64,000 bases of DNA. Origin: Schaalia sp. 19OD2882 (lineage in GTDB: Bacteria; Actinomycetota; Actinomycetes; Actinomycetales; Actinomycetaceae). Below, in pieces: positions 56,757 to 64,000 of the stretch (its first letter is position 1; each line of letters opens with the position of its first letter). The DNA is taken from positions 124,001 to 188,000 of the forward strand of contig NZ_CP065521.1 in NCBI RefSeq assembly GCF_018986735.1. The letters are read 5' to 3'. Under the pieces are notes generated by a model. That model saw only the letters and a program-made list of their open reading frames with translations, was not told the origin of the DNA and made no database searches. Position numbers and translations under genes: made by a program.

Positions 56757-57764
56757 TCAGAGCGGACGCACGTGCAGGATCGACACCTCCGGCCTGGTCG
56801 CAATCCGGAAAGGCACGTACGGTGACGTGCCCAAGCCCGCCGAGACATGCAGCAATGTGCACGCATTCACCGTGCACCACTGGTGCAGACCCTTCGCATA
56901 GGCGCGCGGCAGGTCGCAATTGGTCACCAACGCCCCGTAGCCGGGCACTCCGAGCTGCCCGCCATGCGTGTGCCCCGCCAGCACCAAGTCGGCGCCGAGC
57001 TCGGCGAACCCGTCGAGAACCCGACGGTAGGGGGCGTGGGTGACGCCCAAGCGCAGCACGCCGTCCTGGTCCCACTGGGGCACAGGCGCACCCAAGCGGT
57101 CGCGTTCCAGATGCGGGTCGTCCACACCCAAAAGCGCCACACGCACCGCGTTGTGGGCAAGCGGGCCCACCGGAACCTCCAACAGGGCCGAGCGATTCGA
57201 CAGGTCCTGCCAGCCGGCCTCGCGCAGAGTGTGCACCAAGTCCTTCCATGGCAGTTCGGGCGACATTCCCGTGGAGTGGTCGCGTGAGTCCCTGCGCAGG
57301 TAGTCCGACCACGCCTTCCGTCTGGCCGAGTAGTAGTCGTTCGAGCCGAGGACGAAGGCGCCCGGCAGGCCAAGGAAAGGCTCGTGGGCGGCCCGAGCCA
57401 GACCCAGCCCCTCGGCCGTGCTCAAGTTGTCGCCGGTGGAGACGACCATGTCGATCCGCTCGGTGGCGGCCACATGTCGCAGGAAGTCGACCAGGAAATC
57501 CTGCCCCTGGTACATGTGCAGGTCGGAGATCTGCAGGATCCTCAACTCGCCAATGCCCCTGTGAGCGGGCACGGCAACCTCGTGGCGACGCACGACAGGC
57601 ATGCGACGCTCCACGGACCCCCACGCCAAACTTGCAGCACCCGCGATCGCCAGTCCGGCGACGGTCACACCCAGTGCGCGGCCGGTGGCGATGAGAGCGC
57701 GCGGCGCGAGGGAAGGGCGCGCAGCCAGTTCCTCAAGTCCCAGTGGGAGCATGTGTTCGTCCAT
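56757..57764 (-). CDS. membrane-anchored metallophosphoesterase
   Basis: 335 residues, ATG with GAGGGGA. One N-terminal helix (about 25-48) is followed by the calcineurin-like fold. The metal motifs ISDLHMYQGQ, STGDNLST, LGSNDYY (GNxx form), THAPYRR and AGHTHGGQLG are all present; in the second-shell motif, SND replaces the usual GNHD. It is the neighbour of the class A PBP gene as in mycobacteria (ponA2-Rv3683), so a cell-envelope role is likely. The substrate is unknown. Confidence 0.92.
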   Translation of the reverse strand: MDEHMLPLGLEELAARPSLAPRALIATGRALGVTVAGLAIAGAASLAWGSVERRMPVVRRHEVAVPAHRGIGELRILQISDLHMYQGQDFLVDFLRHVAATERIDMVVSTGDNLSTAEGLGLARAAHEPFLGLPGAFVLGSNDYYSARRKAWSDYLRRDSRDHSTGMSPELPWKDLVHTLREAGWQDLSNRSALLEVPVGPLAHNAVRVALLGVDDPHLERDRLGAPVPQWDQDGVLRLGVTHAPYRRVLDGFAELGADLVLAGHTHGGQLGVPGYGALVTNCDLPRAYAKGLHQWCTVNACTLLHVSAGLGTSPYVPFRIATRPEVSILHVRPL

Positions 57765-57852
57765 CGTGTCCCCTCAGGTGGTGAGCAGGGTGGAAGTGGC
57801 CGGCGTGTGCGCCGCACGGGCCCGCCGTCGCAGACGTGCCGGCCGGGAGAGG

Positions 57853-59964
57853 TCATCGGGTCTGGCGGTTGTTGTTGTTCTGGTTCGTGCGGTTGTTGTT
57901 CGCCGGCGGCGACCCGATGTAGGCATCGGGGATCGGGACGAAGTCGGTGCCGGCGAGGGCGCGGCTCATGTACGGTGCCCAGATGTTGCGACCGACGAAG
58001 GACTCGCCATAGATCGCGTCGTACCAGGTGCCGTTGATCACCACGTCATTGACCGGAGTGGTCGAGGCATTGGCGTGCCCCACCCAAGCCGAGGTGGACA
58101 GCTGCGGCGTGAACCCGGTCAGCCACGTGTTCGAGTTGTAGTCCGTCGTGCCCGACTTGGCGCCGTAGGGGCGTCCGCCTTCCAGAACGGTCTGCGTGTA
58201 GTAGCTGTTCACCGCGCGGTTGAGCAGTGTCGCGGTCTTCGCGGCCACGTCGGAGGCGATGATCTGGTTGCACGAGGGCTGGTATTCCTTGAGCGTGTTC
58301 TCATCACGGTCGGACACGGTGCGGATCGACTGTGGAGCGCACAGCTTGCCGTCGTTGACGAAGGTGGCGAAGGCGGAGGCCATGTGCAGGGGCGAGGACG
58401 AGGCCGATCCGAGGACGTTTGCCGGGTAGGCGGCGATCGGCTGACCGTCCTCGGCGGTGACACCGAAGTCGGCGGCAGTGGTGAAGATCTTGCAGAAGTC
58501 GATCCTGGACGCCATGTTGACGTACGCCTGGTTGATCGACATGCCGGTGGCCTGGATGACGTTGTACGTTCCCTGCTTGCCGGCCAGGTCGTTGACGTCG
58601 TAGGTGTCGGTGTAGATCGGGCCGCCGTCGCAGGTGAAGGAGCCGTTGCCGTAGACGGTGTTGTTCCGACCGACGGTCTCGTAGGCGCCGTGGCCTTCCT
58701 TGAACCATTCGACCAGAGTGAAGACCTTGAAGGTCGAACCGACCTGGAAGTGGCCGTCGGCGGCAAAGTTGGCCATTGTCTGGCCTTCGCCCAGGCCGAA
58801 GGTGGTGTTCTGGGCCATGGCGACGATCTGGCCGGTTTGGGGCACCACGGAGACCATGGTCGTGTCCAGCCCGGAGGTGTCGTTGTCGGGAATGGCGTTG
58901 ACCAGCGATTCGTAGGCGGCCGTCTGCTTCTTCGGGTCGATGGTGGTGCGGATCGTGAGGCCGCCGGTCTTGAGCAGGTGTTCACGGTCGGCTGTGGTTT
59001 CCCCGAAGGCCTTGTCATTCATGAACTGCTCGATGGCGAAGGAGCAGAAGTAGGCGTAGATGCTGTTGGCTCCCGAGCACCCTTCTTTGACCAGGCGCGG
59101 CTTGAGCATGTCGGCCACGGGAATGGCGACCATCTGGTCGTGCTCCTCGGGGGTGATGAGCTTCTCCTGCTTCATGACACCCAGGACGATGTTGCGGCGC
59201 TCTTGGGCGGCCTCGGGGTATTCCAGCGGGTTGTACTCCACTGGGGACTGGACCAGTCCTGCCAGCAGGGCCGACTCGGGGTAGGTGAGTTCGGCAGCGG
59301 CCTTGGAGAAGTACGTGCGGGCGGCTGCTTCGACGCCGTAGATCGTGGGGCCGAAGGGGGCGATGTTGAGGTATCCGGTGAGGATGGCGTCCTTGTCCAT
59401 CCGTTGTTCGAGGGCGAGGGCGTACTTGGCTTCGCGGAGCTTTCGTTGCGGGGTCTGCTCGGTGGCGTACTCGACGAGGTCGGCGTCGCCCTCGAGGTAG
59501 CCGCGCTCCTGCATGGCATTTCGCACGAACTGCTGGGTGATGGTCGAGGCGCCCTGGGTGGACGATCCCGCGAGGTTGTTGACGAAGGCGCGTCCCATGC
59601 CGGTGGGGTCGATGCCCTTGTGCTCGTAGAAACGCTTGTCCTCGATGGCAACGATCGCCTTCTTCATCGTGTCGTTGATCTTGTCGGAGGGTACGACGAT
59701 GCGCTGTTTGTCGTAGAAGCGCGCGATGACACGGCCTTCGGCGTCCAGCATGGTGGACTCTTCCGCGGGGCTGACGATCTGGAGTTCGCCGGGCAGGTCC
59801 TCGAAGATCGTCGGCAGAGCCCGCGTGGCAGCTGCGGCGGATCCGGTCACGGGGACCATCAGGCCGGCTCCGAGGACTCCGATGAGTCCGGAGACCGAGA
59901 AGAACGCGATGAACAGGGCAAGCAACTGGGCTGGGTTCATCAGTCGTGGTTTCCGTTGCGCCAT
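57853..59964 (-). CDS. class A penicillin-binding protein (transglycosylase/transpeptidase)
   Basis: 703 residues from the ATG at 59964; a longer frame back to 60144 would cover the WhiB promoter. A short cytoplasmic start and one helix (about 14-38) precede the GT51 glycosyltransferase with catalytic Glu in IEDKRFYEHKG (E108). The transpeptidase has SxxK in GSTFK, SIN in GMSINQAY and KSGTT. There is no PASTA domain and the C-terminus is an Asn-rich tail. It builds and crosslinks peptidoglycan on the outer face. By position next to WhiB and a metallophosphoesterase it corresponds to mycobacterial PonA2. Confidence 0.95.
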   Translation of the reverse strand: MAQRKPRLMNPAQLLALFIAFFSVSGLIGVLGAGLMVPVTGSAAAATRALPTIFEDLPGELQIVSPAEESTMLDAEGRVIARFYDKQRIVVPSDKINDTMKKAIVAIEDKRFYEHKGIDPTGMGRAFVNNLAGSSTQGASTITQQFVRNAMQERGYLEGDADLVEYATEQTPQRKLREAKYALALEQRMDKDAILTGYLNIAPFGPTIYGVEAAARTYFSKAAAELTYPESALLAGLVQSPVEYNPLEYPEAAQERRNIVLGVMKQEKLITPEEHDQMVAIPVADMLKPRLVKEGCSGANSIYAYFCSFAIEQFMNDKAFGETTADREHLLKTGGLTIRTTIDPKKQTAAYESLVNAIPDNDTSGLDTTMVSVVPQTGQIVAMAQNTTFGLGEGQTMANFAADGHFQVGSTFKVFTLVEWFKEGHGAYETVGRNNTVYGNGSFTCDGGPIYTDTYDVNDLAGKQGTYNVIQATGMSINQAYVNMASRIDFCKIFTTAADFGVTAEDGQPIAAYPANVLGSASSSPLHMASAFATFVNDGKLCAPQSIRTVSDRDENTLKEYQPSCNQIIASDVAAKTATLLNRAVNSYYTQTVLEGGRPYGAKSGTTDYNSNTWLTGFTPQLSTSAWVGHANASTTPVNDVVINGTWYDAIYGESFVGRNIWAPYMSRALAGTDFVPIPDAYIGSPPANNNRTNQNNNNRQTR

Positions 59965-59970
59965 GGATCC

Positions 59971-59976
59971 AGAATA
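59971..59976 (-). promoter_or_regulatory. -10 box of a probable leaderless promoter for the PBP gene
   Basis: TATTCT on the minus strand ends 6 nt before the ATG at 59964. This is the reason for preferring that start. Confidence 0.45.
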
Positions 59977-60079
59977 CGTGTCGAGGGCGGGGCCGTCCCA
60001 CGGGGTTTTGCGACTCTCCTCGCACAGTGGGTGCGCCGAGGGGGCCGGGGTGGTGGTCGTGGGAGTGTGACGAGGGCGC

Positions 60080-60100
60080 CGCTCGAGGCCGCCTCGAGCG
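60080..60100. promoter_or_regulatory. perfect 21-bp palindrome between the PBP and WhiB genes
   Basis: CGCTCGAGGC-C-GCCTCGAGCG is a full inverted repeat with one central base. It lies in the divergent promoter region, 80 bp from the WhiB start and 115 bp from the PBP start. It may be an operator serving both or a transcription-stopping hairpin that separates them. Confidence 0.5.
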
Positions 60101-60112
60101 GTGAACACCACT

Positions 60113-60144
60113 TTGATTCGGTGACCATCTGTGTGTATGGTCAC
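60113..60144 (+). promoter_or_regulatory. WhiB promoter with a 24-bp palindromic operator
   Basis: TTGATT (60113-60118) and TATGGT (60135-60140) with a 16-bp spacer form a promoter. A perfect inverted repeat GTGACCAT-N8-ATGGTCAC (60121-60144) covers the spacer and the -10 box. The arms resemble GlxR/CRP half-sites (TGTGA...TCACA) only in part, and crp lies 800 bp away. It could also bind WhiB with a partner or another factor. Confidence 0.6.
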
Positions 60145-60181
60145 AAGGGAAGGGTCAAAGGCGACCGGATGGAGTGGGTGA

Positions 60182-60517
60182 ATGTTGCAAGTCGACGAGG
60201 ACCAGAGCTGGGTTGCCCGGGCACTGTGCGCGAATGAGGAGCCGGATGCGCTCTTCGTCCAGGGCGCCGGTCAACGTCAGGTCCGACTCCGGTGCATGCA
60301 GTGTGAGGTTCGTTTGGAGTGCTTGGCCGATGCCTTGCAGTCGGAGGCGAATTTCGGTGTGTGGGGGGGACTCACGGAGCGTGAGCGTCGAGCGATGCTG
60401 CGCCACTATGCGGACGTGGACGACTGGGGCGAGTGGTTGTCGACATCGGATGACCCGCTTGCGCAGGAGATCCGTTCACCGAAGGTTCCCAGGGTTCTGG
60501 CTCACGTGCGCGGCTGA
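60182..60517 (+). CDS. WhiB-family iron-sulfur transcription factor (WhiB4-like by position)
   Basis: 111 residues, ATG with GGAG upstream. Four cysteines at 16, 38, 41 and 47 in the C-X21-CXXC-X5-C pattern coordinate a [4Fe-4S] cluster, and GVWGG(L)TERERR is the beta-turn and basic tail. WhiB proteins are redox- or NO-sensing partners of the major sigma factor and occur only in actinobacteria and their phages. The position opposite the PBP gene and near crp corresponds to mycobacterial whiB4. The palindrome upstream suggests tight control. Confidence 0.95.
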   Translation: MLQVDEDQSWVARALCANEEPDALFVQGAGQRQVRLRCMQCEVRLECLADALQSEANFGVWGGLTERERRAMLRHYADVDDWGEWLSTSDDPLAQEIRSPKVPRVLAHVRG

Positions 60518-60572
60518 TTTCGGCGCCCGGGGCGATCGGGGTGGGGGTCTGTTCGTGGCGGGCGTGGATGGT

Positions 60573-60578
60573 TAGGAT
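60573..60578 (+). promoter_or_regulatory. -10 box of a probable leaderless promoter for the DUF4177 gene
   Basis: TAGGAT ends 6 nt before the ATG at 60585; no ribosome site lies between. Confidence 0.5.
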
Positions 60579-60584
60579 CTGGCC

Positions 60585-60749
60585 ATGACGAAATGGGAGT
60601 ACGCCACGATTCCGCTGTTGACCCACGCCACGAAGGCGATTCTCGACCAATGGGGCGCTGACGGCTGGGAGTTGGTCCAGGTGGTGCCCGGCCCCACGGG
60701 CTCGGAGAACCTGGTCGCCTACCTCAAGCGTCCTCTCGAATCCGCTTGA
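60585..60749 (+). CDS. DUF4177-family micro-protein
   Basis: 54 residues, starting MTKWEYATIPLLTHATKAIL and ending in a DQWGADGWELVQVVPGP segment and a short KRPLESA tail. WEYATIPL and WGADGWELVQV are the hallmark of DUF4177. The family is small and of unknown function. It lies between whiB and crp, as does the small DUF4177 gene in mycobacteria. It is too short for a routine gene caller with a length limit, but the match and the leaderless promoter support it. Confidence 0.85.
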   Translation: MTKWEYATIPLLTHATKAILDQWGADGWELVQVVPGPTGSENLVAYLKRPLESA

Positions 60750-60816
60750 CCCGTCCCGGTCCTGCGTCTGCGGGTCTCGGCCGTCTCGCGCCGAGGCGCG
60801 GCCCGTCAGGGGCCGG

Positions 60817-60871
60817 GATTCGTCCTGAAATCGCTTGACGGACGAATCTCGTGGAGTGACGGACGAATCTC
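60817..60871. repeat. three copies of GGACGAATC (one inverted) between DUF4177 and crp
   Basis: GATTCGTCC at 60817-60825 (inverted), GGACGAATC at 60840-60848 and at 60861-60869. The two direct copies are within TGACGGACGAATCTC units (60836-60850 and 60857-60871) spaced 21 bp. The inverted and first direct copies can form a 9-bp stem. The site lies downstream of both converging genes, so it may assist termination or bind a protein. Confidence 0.45.
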
Positions 60872-60874
60872 ACG

Positions 60875-60906
60875 AGGGGGCCCGGCCGCATGCGGCCGGG
60901 CCCCCT
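60875..60906. terminator. 32-bp perfect palindrome, bidirectional terminator
   Basis: The segment is its own reverse complement: AGGGGGCCCGGCCGC, central AT, GCGGCCGGGCCCCCT. It lies 125 bp after the DUF4177 stop and 47 bp after the crp stop, between convergent genes. It has no T run but a very stable stem of up to 15 bp. Confidence 0.65.
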
Positions 60907-60952
60907 GTGGTGGTGCTGTTCGTCGCTGTGCACCTGTTGTCGGCGAGGCGCC

Positions 60953-61636
60953 TCAGCGGGCCCTGCGAGCCAGTCGGTCGACGTCCAGCAGGGTGACCGC
61001 CCGACCCTCCAGGCGGATCCAGCCGCGTGAGACGAAGTCCGCCAAGGACTTGTTGACGGTCTCGCGCGAAGCCCCGACCAGCTGGGCCAGTTCTTCCTGG
61101 GTGAGGTCGTGGGGCACGTGCACACCCTTGTCCGTGGGAGTGCCGAAACGATCGGCCAGGTCCAGCAGGGCCTTGGCCACGCGTCCGGGCACGTCGGAGA
61201 AGACGAGGTCGGACAGGGACTCGTTGGTCCTGCGCAGTCTCTGGGCCAGTGCCTTGAGCATGTGCTTGGCCAGATTCGGGTTCGTGTCGAGGATCTCCAT
61301 GAGGTCCTCGTGCTCCAGGTGCAGCAGCGAAGCCGGTGACACGGCGGTCGCAGTGGTGGAACGGGGCCCCGGATCGAAGAGAGTGAGTTCACCGATGATC
61401 TCACCCGGGCCGAGGACGGCAAGCAGGGATTCACGGCCGTCAGCAGAGGTGTGACCCAGCTTCACCTTGCCTTCCGTGACGATGTAGAGGCGGTCGCCGA
61501 GGTCGCCCTCGTCGAAAAGGGTCTCGCCGCGGCGCAGCGTCGTCTGACCCATCTTCTGCTGGAGCGAGATCTGCTGGCTCTCGTCCAGGCCGCCGAAAAG
61601 GGGCACCTGGCTGATGAAGTTGCCGTCACCGATCAT
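60953..61636 (-). CDS. Crp/Fnr-family regulator, GlxR-like
   Basis: 227 residues from the ATG at 61636 (weak GGAGA upstream); a longer frame to 61726 is mostly antisense-like. The cyclic-nucleotide domain has GELTLFDPGPRSTTATAV, matching the cAMP pocket of GlxR/Crp (Arg-Ser/Thr pair). The C-terminal winged helix is LTQEELAQLVGASRETVNKS, then LADFVSRGWIRL. In corynebacteria and mycobacteria the orthologue is a global regulator of carbon use and respiration. In those groups it also lies near whiB4 and ponA2. Confidence 0.95.
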   Translation of the reverse strand: MIGDGNFISQVPLFGGLDESQQISLQQKMGQTTLRRGETLFDEGDLGDRLYIVTEGKVKLGHTSADGRESLLAVLGPGEIIGELTLFDPGPRSTTATAVSPASLLHLEHEDLMEILDTNPNLAKHMLKALAQRLRRTNESLSDLVFSDVPGRVAKALLDLADRFGTPTDKGVHVPHDLTQEELAQLVGASRETVNKSLADFVSRGWIRLEGRAVTLLDVDRLARRAR

Positions 61637-61810
61637 GTGTGAGGTCTCCGTTCTGGTGCGGGCGGACCGTGTTTCCGGTCCGGCTCCATGGAATACCGAT
61701 TCGTGTCCATGCGCACACCCCACCAAGCGACAGTGCGGTCGTGCGGGTCACACCCATTATGCCCTGAGGGTGCGGAGCGGGTGAACCGACGTGCCGGTCG
61801 TGGTGTGGCT

Positions 61811-64000
61811 TCACTTGGTGTGAGTCGATTGTTCACCTGCCCGGCGCCTTTCGCCGGCGGTGAAGAATGCCTTGGACGGATCCACCCGAGCCACTTCGGC
61901 GCGCAGGGACTCTTCGCGGCGGCCCTTGCGCCTCACGTCGTGCGAGAGCATCGCGGCACCCAGGAGAGCCAGTCCCAGCAGGAGAAGGCGACCGGAGTAT
62001 CCGGACAACTGAAGGTGGTGTGCGAAGTTCGCGGCAAGGGCGTGCCCATCGGCCAGTGAGGAGAACACCCCTTCACCGGCGGTCTTGACGAGATTCGGCA
62101 GGGCGACCCACGGCAGACCGACCACCGTGACCAGGGCGCCCGTGACCCACGCGCCCAGCGACGAGCGGGCAGTGAGGATCAGGCAGAAGAGGCACAGGAC
62201 CACCGTGGCCGTCAGTTCGACCAGCGCCAGGCCGTTGAGGAAACCGGTGGCTGCGGGCCCCTGCGGGTTGAGCGCCATGCGGGCGCCGGCGTCGGCGCCG
62301 AGGTACCACGCCAGTGGCAGGAAGAGGAGGAGAAGCAGCGATGCCACATGAGCACCCGTTCGAGAGGCGATCTCCGGGACCACTGTGGACTCTTCGAGAA
62401 GGGAGTCGTCCAGGCGCGTGGGTGTGTGGCGGGTGGGGGTCTTTTGTGCCGGTGCGTCGGCGGCATCACCACGAGGGCTCGATCGCCGACGCCATGGGGC
62501 GGGCGTGTCCTGTTCCTCGGCCGGGGCGGCGGTGATGAACTCGCGACGCCGGGCGATCTCTTCGTCGCTGGTGGTGGGTTTCGGTGCAGCGGCTGCGGCG
62601 GATGCTGCCGCGATTCCCGCAACGGCCCCTGCAAGGGCTGTCGTGCTGCCGGAAGATGCCGCAGCTTCCGTGTCCGCAGGCGCATCGCCTCGATCCGTGT
62701 CCTTCGAGGTCGAAGGCGCAGTGGAGGCCGCCAGCGCTTCTGCGGCCGCCAGGGCGGCCGCTTGGCTCTGACGTTCGGCGCGAGTCATCGGGGGGATGCG
62801 GGTTGGTCGCGCTGCGGGGGCAGGTGCGGCGAAGGCGGATGTCTCGTCGACCTGCGCCTTGGGGCCGCCCACGATGTTGGCGGTGCGTGACGGGTCGTCG
62901 TCGACCAGCGAAACCTCCTCGCCGGTGAGCACGGGTTCGCGGTCGCGAACCGATGCCCACATCCGGGCGGAGAATTCGTCTGTGGTGTGTGAGGGCGCGG
63001 CCGCAGTCTCCTCGGAGACCGCCTCGCGCACCGGCTTGTCGGTCCCGGTGCCTGCGGCGGCTTCCTCAGGTGTTTCCTGGGGGGCCTGCTCGGAGACGGC
63101 GGGCGCGGGCCGTTCTGCTGCAGTCGGGCGAGGCTCAGGATGTGCGGGTGCCTCATGAGCTGCGGCGATGGGGGCCTCGGAAGGCTCCGACGCGGGTGCC
63201 TGGGTGGGGGCTGCCGCGGAGTCTCCAGCAGGCGCCGCATCGACCTGGCCGGCGGGGGCCGTCTCGGGTTCGTCCACGGTGACCTCAGGTGCGACCGGGG
63301 TAGCTTCGAGCGCATCCGCCGCGGAGGACGGCGCGTCTGCGGTCGCGAGCCGGGGCGTTGCGGGCACCTGTGCGTCGGCGGCCGGAACGGGGAGGTCAGC
63401 GGTCGCCTCCTCGGAATCGGGGGCCGGAAGTGCGTCGCCGCCTTCAACGCCGGCTTCCTGCGGCCTCTCCTCGACGAGGGGCGGGTCGGCCACGGCCCCA
63501 AGCGTCGGCGCATCCTGCGAGTCCGGGGCGATGAATGCGGGCCCGGATGTTGCGGGATCGTCGTCCTCGGCCCGGAATGCGGGCGCCACCCCATCCGTTT
63601 CGGCGGAATCCTGGGGCAAAGGTGCGGCGGGTGCAGCCTCGGCCGCTTCCTTCTCCTGTCCTTCCGTTTCGACGAGGGCGGCCCCGTCCTCGACTCGGGT
63701 CTGCTCGTCGGAGGTGACCTCGACGTGGTCCTCGAGCGCAGGGGAGTGCTCGGTGACCTCTGCCGCGTCTTCCGTTTCGGCGGTCTGCGAAGGCCCCCCG
63801 GCCCAGGAGGCCCCATTCGTCTCAGCGGTTTCGCCGTCCTCGGATTCCTCGGCCACCGAAACTTCCTCTGTCAGCGAAACCTCGTGAGCTGCAGCTTCTG
63901 TCGGGGCCACCGTCTCGGGGGAGTCGGCGAAGGTGGGGGCCGACTCGGACTCGGATGCAAGCGGAGGATCGGAGGTGAGAACGGGTTCCTCGGCCAGCGT
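61811..64000 (-). CDS. large acidic, Ala/Glu/Pro-rich protein with C-terminal membrane domain (partial, N-terminus off the window)
   Basis: The frame is open from the right edge to the stop at 61811 (729 residues seen); the start lies beyond 64000. Roughly the first 560 residues seen are disordered and very acidic, rich in Glu, Ala, Pro, Thr and Asp, with no Cys. The last 170 residues hold four helices (LLLLLFLPLAWYLGADAG; ALVELTATVVLCLFCLILTA; WVTGALVTVVGLPWVALPNL; LLLLGLALLGAAMLSHDV) and a basic tail. It suggests a membrane protein with a long cytoplasmic or outer disordered arm. No family was recognised. It could be a wall- or division-linked protein. Confidence 0.8.
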   Translation of the reverse strand, partial: TLAEEPVLTSDPPLASESESAPTFADSPETVAPTEAAAHEVSLTEEVSVAEESEDGETAETNGASWAGGPSQTAETEDAAEVTEHSPALEDHVEVTSDEQTRVEDGAALVETEGQEKEAAEAAPAAPLPQDSAETDGVAPAFRAEDDDPATSGPAFIAPDSQDAPTLGAVADPPLVEERPQEAGVEGGDALPAPDSEEATADLPVPAADAQVPATPRLATADAPSSAADALEATPVAPEVTVDEPETAPAGQVDAAPAGDSAAAPTQAPASEPSEAPIAAAHEAPAHPEPRPTAAERPAPAVSEQAPQETPEEAAAGTGTDKPVREAVSEETAAAPSHTTDEFSARMWASVRDREPVLTGEEVSLVDDDPSRTANIVGGPKAQVDETSAFAAPAPAARPTRIPPMTRAERQSQAAALAAAEALAASTAPSTSKDTDRGDAPADTEAAASSGSTTALAGAVAGIAAASAAAAAPKPTTSDEEIARRREFITAAPAEEQDTPAPWRRRSSPRGDAADAPAQKTPTRHTPTRLDDSLLEESTVVPEIASRTGAHVASLLLLLFLPLAWYLGADAGARMALNPQGPAATGFLNGLALVELTATVVLCLFCLILTARSSLGAWVTGALVTVVGLPWVALPNLVKTAGEGVFSSLADGHALAANFAHHLQLSGYSGRLLLLGLALLGAAMLSHDVRRKGRREESLRAEVARVDPSKAFFTAGERRRAGEQSTHTK

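Noticed and set aside
57601..60237. 878-codon plus-strand open frame
   Set aside because: It is antisense to the metallophosphoesterase and PBP genes, both with complete catalytic motifs, and reads as a Val/Gly-rich string without a fold.
61640..61790. Crp/GlxR autoregulatory site upstream of crp
   Set aside because: Only one half-site (TGTGAC) was found; the second half does not match, so no site is claimed.

Overview
The window is GC-rich actinobacterial DNA. Whole-frame codon use with G or C at third positions, a WhiB regulator, a GlxR-like Crp, frequent leaderless starts, and a ferredoxin-linked pyruvate oxidoreductase beside LuxS, MoxR/DUF58/transglutaminase and LiaSR-like two-component genes all suggest a facultative or anaerobic member of the Actinomycetaceae (Actinomyces/Schaalia type). 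That assignment is inference from gene content. I saw no prophage, insertion sequence, CRISPR array or rRNA; there is one tRNA.

Left part (1-13 kb). The left edge cuts a minus-strand RiPP-like locus: a 43-residue peptide followed at once by a YcaO cyclodehydratase with an E1-like N-terminal region. A perfect palindrome and a candidate DtxR/IdeR iron box lie upstream, and a TetR regulator lies opposite. Next comes a compact four-gene operon for pyruvate:ferredoxin (2-oxoacid) oxidoreductase, gamma-alpha-beta plus a GltD/ferredoxin fusion. It is followed by a PQQ-like beta-propeller membrane protein, MsrA, a decayed CPBP protease remnant and a fused L-serine dehydratase.

Middle (13-43 kb). This holds an AbiEi/DUF559-like protein, a luxS-pfs-phosphatase-secreted protein run (AI-2 and the activated methyl cycle), a phosphoribosyltransferase, and PfkA with unusual nucleotide-loop residues. 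Then come a MoxR-DUF58-transglutaminase operon, a giant HrpA helicase overlapping a frameshifted SprT-like gene, and a lipoprotein. An AbrB-glycosyltransferase pair follows under a clear promoter/operator, then a PfkB kinase and an AlbA_2/ATPase regulator with 21-bp repeats upstream. A run of housekeeping and membrane genes ends the section: hydrolase, ASCH, YtxH-like, VIT1, TRIC-like, SRAP and an APC permease.

Right part (43-64 kb). A secreted HNH nuclease precedes two same-direction ABC-2 transporter plus NarL-type two-component cassettes. The first carries two histidine kinases around one regulator; the second ends with a YwiC-like membrane protein. A small membrane protein and a HisC/Pat aminotransferase separate them. 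Then come tRNA-Pro(CGG), a metallophosphoesterase, a class A PBP, divergent WhiB with a 24-bp palindromic operator, a DUF4177 micro-gene and Crp/GlxR, an order resembling the mycobacterial crp-whiB4-ponA2 block. The right edge cuts a very acidic membrane protein of more than 729 residues.

Two window-wide patterns stand out. One is a dispersed 14-mer, GACGAGGGCGGGGC, in intergenic DNA and disordered linkers. The other is a recurring -10 hexamer placed 6-7 nt before the start codon, implying leaderless mRNAs.
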